Shown one piece after another: positions 31,379-35,650 of a stretch of DNA of 35,650 nucleotides. Position 1 is the stretch's first letter. Each line of letters opens with the position of its first letter. Below the pieces are notes generated by a model. It made no database searches, was not told the origin of the DNA, and saw only the letters and a list, made by a program, of their open reading frames with translations. Source of the stretch: Marinitenerispora sediminis (lineage in GTDB: Bacteria; Actinomycetota; Actinomycetes; Streptosporangiales; Streptosporangiaceae); the NCBI RefSeq assembly GCF_003336425.1, contig NZ_QEIO01000048.1:1-35650 (forward strand), in the 5' to 3' direction. The position numbers were made by a program, and so were the translations under genes.

Positions 31379-32484
31379 CCGCCATGGCCGTTCTCGACAC
31401 CCGGGCGCTCAACCGTGCGACGCTCGCCCGGCAGCTGCTGCTCGACCGCGCCGACGTCGGCGTCCAGGACGCCGTCGCGCACCTGTGCGGCCTGCAGGCC
31501 CAGGAGCCGCAGGAGCCGTTCGTGGGGCTCTGGTCCCGGCTGCGCGCGTTCGACCCGATGGAACTCTCCGACCTGCTGGTGCGGCGCGGTGTGGTGCGGA
31601 CGCACCTCATGCGCCGCACCGTCCACCTCCTCACCGCCGACGACGTCCTGGCCTGGCGGGCCCGGCACGGCGCCATGCTGCGCCAGCGGGTCCTCGGCGT
31701 CTACCGCGACGAGCTCGCGGGGGTGGACCTCGACGAGCTCGCCGCGGCCGGCCGGGCGGTGATGGCCGACGGCCGGCCCCGCTCGATGGCCGAACTCGCG
31801 CGGGCGGTGGCCGATCGCTGGCCGGAGCCCGGACCGCGGGCGCTCGGCGAGATGCTGGTCGCCGCCCTCCTCCCGATGGTGCAGCTGCCCCCGCGCGGCC
31901 TGTGGCGCACGAAGGCGGGGGTGCGCAACGTCCTGCTCGCCTCCTGGGTGGGGCGCGAGATCGACCCGCCGGCGCCCGACGGCTCCGACCCGGTCGGTGC
32001 GGCACTGGTGCGGCGCTATCTGGCCGCGTTCGGCCCCGCCGCGACGGCCGACCTGCGCGCCTGGTGCGGCCTCGCCGGACTGCCGGCCGCGGTCGCCGCC
32101 ATCCGCGGCGAGCTGGTCGCCTTCCGCGACGAGCGGGGCCGGGAGCTGCTGGACCTCCCCGACGCGCCGCGCCCCGACCCCGGCACGCCCGCCCCGGTGC
32201 GGTTCCTGCCGGCGTTCGACAACGCGGTACTCGGCTACCACGACCGCAGCCGGATCATCGACGACGCCCACCGCGGCCTGTCGGTCGCCGGCGCGCGCGT
32301 CGTACTGGTCGACGGCCGGGTCGCCGCTACCTGGAGCGTCGAGGCGGGCACCGTGGCCGTCACTCCGCTGCACCGCTTCTCACGGGCCGACCGCGCCGCC
32401 GTGGCCGAGCAGGGGCGGGAGCTCGCGGCATTCCTGTCCGACGGCGAGAGCCGCCGCGTCGAGGTCGCCGCGTCCCCCAGCTGA
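31375..32484 (+). CDS. Winged-helix DNA-binding domain protein (HTH_42 / YcaQ-like family)
   Basis: 369 aa. It begins LDTRALNRATLARQLLLDRA, then VAHLCGLQAQEPQEPFVGLW, then LVRRGVVRTHLMRRTVHLLT, and later LRAWCGLAGLPAAVAAIRGE and VRFLPAFDNAVLGYHDRSRI. This is the actinobacterial HTH_42 (PF06224) pattern. The family includes DNA glycosylases such as E. coli YcaQ and AlkZ, which remove damaged or crosslinked bases. The glycosylase QxQ-type motif appears as LQAQEP near residue 40, so repair activity is possible but unproven. ATG 31375 and ATG 31384 are both possible; neither has a ribosome-binding site. Confidence 0.85.
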   Translation: MTAMAVLDTRALNRATLARQLLLDRADVGVQDAVAHLCGLQAQEPQEPFVGLWSRLRAFDPMELSDLLVRRGVVRTHLMRRTVHLLTADDVLAWRARHGAMLRQRVLGVYRDELAGVDLDELAAAGRAVMADGRPRSMAELARAVADRWPEPGPRALGEMLVAALLPMVQLPPRGLWRTKAGVRNVLLASWVGREIDPPAPDGSDPVGAALVRRYLAAFGPAATADLRAWCGLAGLPAAVAAIRGELVAFRDERGRELLDLPDAPRPDPGTPAPVRFLPAFDNAVLGYHDRSRIIDDAHRGLSVAGARVVLVDGRVAATWSVEAGTVAVTPLHRFSRADRAAVAEQGRELAAFLSDGESRRVEVAASPS

Positions 32485-32552
32485 GCCGCTGCCCGGAAGG
32501 CGGGACCGCCCGCCGCCGGTGGGGCCGCGGCCTCGGGGCGCGGCGGCCCGGC

Positions 32553-33518
32553 TCAGGCGGGACCGTCGGCGGCGTTGTCGTCGGCGAGTGCGCGGACCCG
32601 GCGCAGCAGCGCCTCCCGCACACTGCGCGGCGCAAGTACCCGCAGCCGGGTGCCCAAGCCGAGGAGGTAGGCGGCGAGCCCGTCCGCGTCAGGGCCTCCG
32701 ATCTCGACCACGGTGGCGTCGGCGCCATCGGGCCGGTGGGCGCCGACCGATGGCGGGATCAGCCGCCGCGCCTCGCTCTCGGGCAGCGGCAGCCGGACGA
32801 CGGCGTAGACCGGGTAGCGGGCGCCGGATCTGGCGTGCGAGACCAGCAGCCCCGGATCAGGCGGATCGGTGAAGTCCACCGGCCGCCCGACCGGATCGAC
32901 GCTGCGCACCCGGTCGCCGCGAAAGGTCCGCCACTCCCCCTTGTCCACGTCCCGGGCGACGAAGTACCAGCGCCGCCCGGTGTGCACGAGGCGGTAGGGA
33001 TCGACGCCGCGTTCGCTCGTCCGCCCCCTCCGGTCCTGGTAGACCAGGCGGGCACGCTCGCCGCGGCGGCACGCCAGCGCCAGCGCCAGGAGCACGTCCG
33101 CGGCGATCTGCGGCTCGGGAGGGCCGGGGAGGTGGACCATGGCCGAGTCCATCTCCCCCAGGCGGTCCGAGACCGACGGCGGAAGGACCTGCCGCAGCTT
33201 CAGCAGGGCCGACACCGCCGCCTGCCCGTCACCGAGGACCCCGCGCAGTGTCGAGTCCCGCAGCGCGACCGCCACCGCCAGCGCTTCCTCGTCGTCGAGG
33301 ACCAGCGGTGGCATCCGGTCGGCGGCACCGAGGTGGTAACCGCCCCACGGTCCCGGATCGGACTCGACCCCGTACCCCAGCTCCCGCAGCCGGGCGACGT
33401 CGCGGCGGACCGTGCGCTCGGAGACGCCCAGGCGCGCGGCCAACTCGCCCGAGGTCCACTGCGGCCGCGAGGCGAGCAGCGCGCAGAGCCGCAGCAGGCG
33501 GATCGTCGTACCGGTCAC
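32553..33518 (-). CDS. WYL-domain transcriptional regulator (YafY family)
   Basis: 321 aa. HTH at residues 1-60: TIRLLRLCALLASRPQWTSG, then ELAARLGVSERTVRRDVARL and RELGYGVESDPG. The WYL domain includes LVYQDRRGR, then VDPYRLVHTGRRWYFVARDV and DKGEWRTFRGDRV (WYF in place of WYL). The C-terminal extension includes PVYAVVRLPLPESEARRLIP, then GLAAYLLGLGTRLRVLAP. The start is GTG 33518; GACACT lies 6 nt upstream and no Shine-Dalgarno site is seen. It is divergent from a VOC gene across 62 bp that contain an inverted repeat, its likely operator. It is a distant paralogue of the WYL regulator at 29198-30214. Confidence 0.92.
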   Translation of the reverse strand: MTGTTIRLLRLCALLASRPQWTSGELAARLGVSERTVRRDVARLRELGYGVESDPGPWGGYHLGAADRMPPLVLDDEEALAVAVALRDSTLRGVLGDGQAAVSALLKLRQVLPPSVSDRLGEMDSAMVHLPGPPEPQIAADVLLALALACRRGERARLVYQDRRGRTSERGVDPYRLVHTGRRWYFVARDVDKGEWRTFRGDRVRSVDPVGRPVDFTDPPDPGLLVSHARSGARYPVYAVVRLPLPESEARRLIPPSVGAHRPDGADATVVEIGGPDADGLAAYLLGLGTRLRVLAPRSVREALLRRVRALADDNAADGPA

Positions 33519-33541
33519 ACCAGGAGTGTCCCCGACGACCA

Positions 33542-33556
33542 GGACAGCACCTGTCC
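33542..33556. promoter_or_regulatory. Inverted repeat between WYL regulator and VOC gene
   Basis: GGACAG-cac-CTGTCC is a perfect 6-3-6 inverted repeat centred between the divergent starts. It is followed by TAGCGT (33568-33573), a -10-like box ending 7 nt before the VOC ATG. This suits binding by the adjacent WYL regulator; the link is inferred. Confidence 0.45.
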
Positions 33557-33580
33557 GGGTCGGCCCGTAGCGTCCCGGAC

Positions 33581-33967
33581 ATGAGCAACGACGTCGTATC
33601 CGCGCCTGTCTTCCGCTATGTGGCCGTCACGTTCGACTGCCCGGATCCGGCCGAGCTGGCCCGGTTCTACGGTGAGGCCCTCGGCCTCCCGGTGGTGTTC
33701 TCCAGCGACCACTTCGTGTTCCTGGGGCGCGAGGGCGAGCCCGGCCTGGGGTTCAACAGGCTTGAGGACTACCGGCGCCCGACCTGGCCGGACGCGGCCC
33801 GGGAGAAGCGGGCCCACCTCGAATTCGGGGTCGACGACCTGGATTCGGCCGAGGCCCGCCTGGCCGCCCTCGGGGCCGTCAAGCCCGCACACCAGCCCGC
33901 CCCCGACCGATGGAGGGTGCTCCTGGACCCGGCCGGCCACCCGTTCTGCGTCTCCCTCCTGGTCTAG
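33581..33967 (+). CDS. VOC (glyoxalase/bleomycin-resistance/dioxygenase fold) protein
   Basis: A 128-aa protein with two beta-alpha-beta-beta-beta modules: FRYVAVTFDCPDPAELARFY, then GEALGLPVVFSSDHFVFLGR, then KRAHLEFGVDDLDSAEARLA, then WRVLLDPAGHPFCVSLL. The glyoxalase_6-like pattern and length match the many actinobacterial VOC proteins of unknown substrate. Metal-site residues are not all obvious. ATG 33581 has no Shine-Dalgarno site; TAGCGT ends 7 nt before it. A very strong hairpin follows the stop. Confidence 0.88.
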   Translation: MSNDVVSAPVFRYVAVTFDCPDPAELARFYGEALGLPVVFSSDHFVFLGREGEPGLGFNRLEDYRRPTWPDAAREKRAHLEFGVDDLDSAEARLAALGAVKPAHQPAPDRWRVLLDPAGHPFCVSLLV

Positions 33968-34022
33968 GCCGAACGTCTGGGCCCAACGCTGCCGAAGCTC
34001 CGCAGTCCGGGAGCACCCCGGC

Positions 34023-34089
34023 AGCGCGGAACGCCCGCCCCCGCCGCCCGTCCTTGCCGGACGAGCGGCGGGGGCGGGCGTTCCGCGCT
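34023..34089. terminator. Exceptionally long bidirectional terminator hairpin
   Basis: Arms of 31 nt (34023-34053 and 34059-34089) pair at all but one position around the 5-nt loop TTGCC. They lie between the converging VOC and TetR genes. The arms start AGCGCGGAACGCCCGCCC. It is far longer than a usual terminator stem, so a second role (repeat element, recombination or replication-related structure) is possible. Confidence 0.7.
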
Positions 34090-34109
34090 CCCCTGGGCGC
34101 CGGCGGCGT

Positions 34110-34718
34110 TCACCCGGCGGTCGCGCTGTCCAGGAGCGCGTCCACGATCCGGTCGGCGTAGGCGGCGTCGATCGGTTCGGCGGTGACGAGCACACGCAGG
34201 AACAGCGGTGCGATGAGCCGCTCGATGAGGAACGCGACGTCGGTGTCCGGAGGAAGCTCGCCGCGCTCGACTCCGCGTCCGACGACGGCGCCGGCCAGGG
34301 CGAACCGCTCACTCCAGAATGTCCGGGCCGCCCCGGCGATCTCCGGGACCCGGCCGGCGTCGGAGACCAGCGTGCGCAGCAGCCCCTGGCCGTCGGGTGA
34401 GGAGATGTTCGCGGCGATCGCGTGCGTGAGCCGGCGCAGGTCCTCGCGCAGCGACCCGGTGTCGGGCATCGGCACCGCGCTGCCGGTGTGCGCGAGCAGC
34501 GCCTCCGCGAGGAGCTCCTCCTTGTTGGCCCACCGCCGGTACAGCGTCGCCTTGTGCACCCCCGCGCGGGCGGCGACTCGTTCGAAGCTCAGCTTCGCGT
34601 AGCCCGACTCGACGATTTCGTCGAGCACCGCGTCGAGAACCGCCTCGTTGACCCGTGCACTGCGGCCGCCGGGGCGCATACGCCGCCGCGGGTCGCCGCG
34701 GCGGGACGGTACTGCCAT
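34110..34718 (-). CDS. TetR family transcriptional regulator
   Basis: 202 aa. HTH: ARVNEAVLDAVLDEIVESGY, then AKLSFERVAARAGVHKATLY and RRWANKEELLAEAL. The C-terminal domain has REDLRRLTHAIAANISSPDG, then GLLRTLVSDAGRVPEIAGAA and FWSERFALAGAVVGRGVERG, resembling TetR_C_11/AcrR-type proteins. GAGGAGG lies about 6 nt before ATG 34718. Two matching 19-bp palindromes lie between it and the divergent membrane-protein gene, almost certainly its operators. It likely represses both genes. Confidence 0.93.
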   Translation of the reverse strand: MAVPSRRGDPRRRMRPGGRSARVNEAVLDAVLDEIVESGYAKLSFERVAARAGVHKATLYRRWANKEELLAEALLAHTGSAVPMPDTGSLREDLRRLTHAIAANISSPDGQGLLRTLVSDAGRVPEIAGAARTFWSERFALAGAVVGRGVERGELPPDTDVAFLIERLIAPLFLRVLVTAEPIDAAYADRIVDALLDSATAG

Positions 34719-34732
34719 GGCCACCTCCTCTA

Positions 34733-34751
34733 TGGCGACAACATGTTGCCA
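34733..34751. promoter_or_regulatory. TetR operator O1
   Basis: TGGCGACA-aca-TGTTGCCA, half-sites matching at 7 of 8 positions, with flanking TA on both sides. It ends 15 nt before the TetR start. It shares its left half exactly with the second site 48 bp away. The consensus is TGGCGACA-N3-TGTCGCCA. Confidence 0.75.
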
Positions 34752-34780
34752 TAAGAGCGGTGGCCGTGGGAAGGTTCTTG

Positions 34781-34799
34781 TGGCGACATCAGGTCGCCA
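34781..34799. promoter_or_regulatory. TetR operator O2, inside a larger perfect inverted repeat
   Basis: TGGCGACA-tca-GGTCGCCA, the same 19-bp pattern as O1. It is embedded in a perfect 13-5-13 inverted repeat (34775-34787, partner 34793-34805) that runs up to the ribosome-binding site (AAGGGGA) of the membrane-protein gene. Repressor bound here would block that gene's transcription; the RNA form could also fold next to the ribosome-binding site. Confidence 0.75.
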
Positions 34800-34815
34800 C
34801 AAGAAGGGGAGTCCC

Positions 34816-35247
34816 ATGTCGGCGATGGCCAATCCAACGTCCTCCGGCCGCGCGACGCACGCGCGCCGCGACCTCATCGGCCGGGCCCTGGTGGGCGTCG
34901 CGGCACTCGCCGCCGCGGCCGCGGCCCTGGACGCCCTGTGGTCGCTGGGCGGCGCGGCCGACGCGATCAAGGTCGTCAGCGCGTGGCGGGCCTACGGCCT
35001 GCTCGTGTTCAGTGCGCTGTTCACGCTGCTGGCGGCGCGTCCGAGGGCCTACCGCGGCGTGTGGGAGGTCGTCATCTTCCACAAGCTCGCGATGACCCTG
35101 ACCGCCGTGGTGTACCAGGTGCGGGGCGGCGTGGCCGACGCGGACACCATCATCGTCGCGGACGGGATCCTCACGGTCGCCCTGGTGTCCGCCTACGTCC
35201 TGTGCCGGGGCTGGAGTCAGCGGCCCGCGCCGCCCGCACGCGGCTGA
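34816..35247 (+). CDS. Small four-helix membrane protein, TetR-controlled
   Basis: A 143-aa integral membrane protein with about four hydrophobic helices: ALVGVAALAAAAAALDALWS, AYGLLVFSALFTLLAARP, WEVVIFHKLAMTLTAVVYQV and VADGILTVALVSAYVLC. The N- and C-termini are polar and basic. I do not recognise a named family; similar small proteins in actinomycetes are annotated as hypothetical or DoxX/DUF-type membrane proteins. AAGGGGA about 6 nt before ATG 34816 decides the start. The divergent TetR regulator and two operators show that expression is switched by a ligand, hinting at a role in stress or efflux, which is inference. Confidence 0.8.
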   Translation: MSAMANPTSSGRATHARRDLIGRALVGVAALAAAAAALDALWSLGGAADAIKVVSAWRAYGLLVFSALFTLLAARPRAYRGVWEVVIFHKLAMTLTAVVYQVRGGVADADTIIVADGILTVALVSAYVLCRGWSQRPAPPARG

Positions 35248-35319
35248 GCACCCCCGGCCACGCCCTTCGCCCGCGAACCGCCCGCACGGCACATCGGGCC
35301 GGACGCCTCGCGTCCCTCG

Positions 35320-35592
35320 CGGTGCGCCCGCACCCTGTGGGCCTCGCACGACGTCCGCGTCCGGCACGAGGGGACCAAGCGGCTCCAGCACCCGGAGGTT
35401 GGCCAGCTCGAACTGACCTACCGGTCCCTCGATCTGCCGGCCTCCCAGCACGCCGTGCACGACCTCTCGCTCTACACCGCCGAACCGGGAACTCCGCACG
35501 AGGAACGGCTCAAGCTCCTCGCGAGCTGGTCCGCTCGCCACCCGGCCAAGCACCCATGGGGGCTCCGCTCCTCCCACCCCCCGTCGCGCTGA
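35320..35592 (+). pseudogene. C-terminal remnant of an MmyB-type helix-turn-helix regulator
   Basis: The plus strand up to TGA 35590-35592 reads RTLWASHDVRVRHEGTKRLQ, then HPEVGQLELTYRSLDLPASQ, then HAVHDLSLYTAEPGTPHEER and LKLLASW. This is the end of the MmyB-like ligand-binding domain (LWARHDVR, K-F-HP-VG-LEL-Y-SL, YTAEPG---E--L-LLASW) that follows an XRE-type HTH in actinobacterial regulators. No start codon or HTH is encoded upstream; the 70 bp after the membrane-protein gene are unrelated. It is a deletion relic. Confidence 0.7.
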
Positions 35593-35650
35593 CCGGGGCG
35601 AGGTCTAGGACCCGGCGCCCACCGCGCCGCCCTCGGCGCTGCGGCAGCCC

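Noticed and set aside
29902-32373. An 823-codon open frame on the minus strand
   Set aside because: It lies opposite the DinB and HTH_42 genes, has no motifs and the composition of an antisense shadow.
31485-33584. A 699-codon open frame on the plus strand
   Set aside because: It is out of frame with HTH_42 and antisense to the WYL gene, Arg/Pro/Gly-rich and without recognisable domains.
1-35650. CRISPR array, tRNA or rRNA genes
   Set aside because: No regularly spaced direct repeats and no tRNA- or rRNA-like conserved segments were found by eye on either strand.
1-35650. Natural-product biosynthetic cluster
   Set aside because: Methyltransferases, exporters and regulators are present but no PKS, NRPS, terpene, RiPP or similar core gene was found.

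Overview
The window looks like a stretch of actinomycete chromosome. G+C is very high, coding regions are G/C-rich at third codon positions, and GTG starts are common. The gene families are typical of Streptomyces/Nocardiopsis-type genomes: WYL-domain regulators, an MmyB-type regulator fragment, mycothiol-dependent isomerase-like proteins, a DUF6596 ECF sigma factor with a YCII partner, and DinB and VOC proteins. No rRNA, tRNA, CRISPR array, phage module or biosynthetic cluster was recognised. The genus cannot be fixed from this sequence alone; Nocardiopsaceae-like is a guess.

Layout. 1-2.9 kb: edge of an unidentified gene, an epoxide-hydrolase-like gene, and a divergent TetR regulator. 2.4-4.8 kb: a 460-bp leader rich in inverted repeats in front of an AnsP-type amino-acid permease, then the orphan C-terminal half of a TetR protein. 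4.8-5.8 kb: a PemK/MazF-like gene interrupted by one in-frame TGA, and degraded coding sequence. 5.8-11.1 kb: class I methyltransferase, nucleoside hydrolase, O-methyltransferase, secreted lipase-like hydrolase, and a uridine-kinase-like P-loop protein. 11.1-14.2 kb: quinone oxidoreductase, AAC(2')-I type acetyltransferase, MFS exporter. 14.3-17.0 kb: lrp/asnC - ddaH-like - rocD, an arginine/ornithine catabolic set on the minus strand. 17.3-19.8 kb: AAC(6')-like GNAT, a decayed WYL regulator, a small DUF4177-like protein, a 41-nt near-perfect palindrome, and an IS982-type transposase remnant. 20.0-24.8 kb: MFS exporter with a short C-terminus, ECF sigma factor/YCII pair, frameshifted TetR gene, and an unknown gene interrupted by TAG. 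25.1-28.0 kb: maltose-O-acetyltransferase/TetR/unknown operon behind a palindromic operator, an MDMPI-family protein, and the C-terminal remnant of a polysaccharide deacetylase. 28.1-35.6 kb: APH(6)/hydroxyurea-type kinase, two intact WYL regulators divergent from DinB and VOC genes, a winged-helix HTH_42 protein, a TetR/membrane-protein pair with two matching 19-bp operators, and an MmyB regulator remnant.

Two themes stand out. One is the number of small detoxification, resistance and regulator pairs: three unlinked aminoglycoside-modifying-enzyme homologues, two exporters, and several divergently placed regulators. The other is gene decay. About ten loci are broken or truncated, and three of them carry a single in-frame stop with the rest of the reading frame still protein-like. 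The mixture resembles a chromosome arm with ongoing gene turnover. I found no convincing new multi-gene system. The best leads are the paired 19-bp TetR operators, the self-overlapping maa-tetR operator, the permease leader, two enzymes lacking an expected catalytic or binding residue, and the in-frame stop loci.
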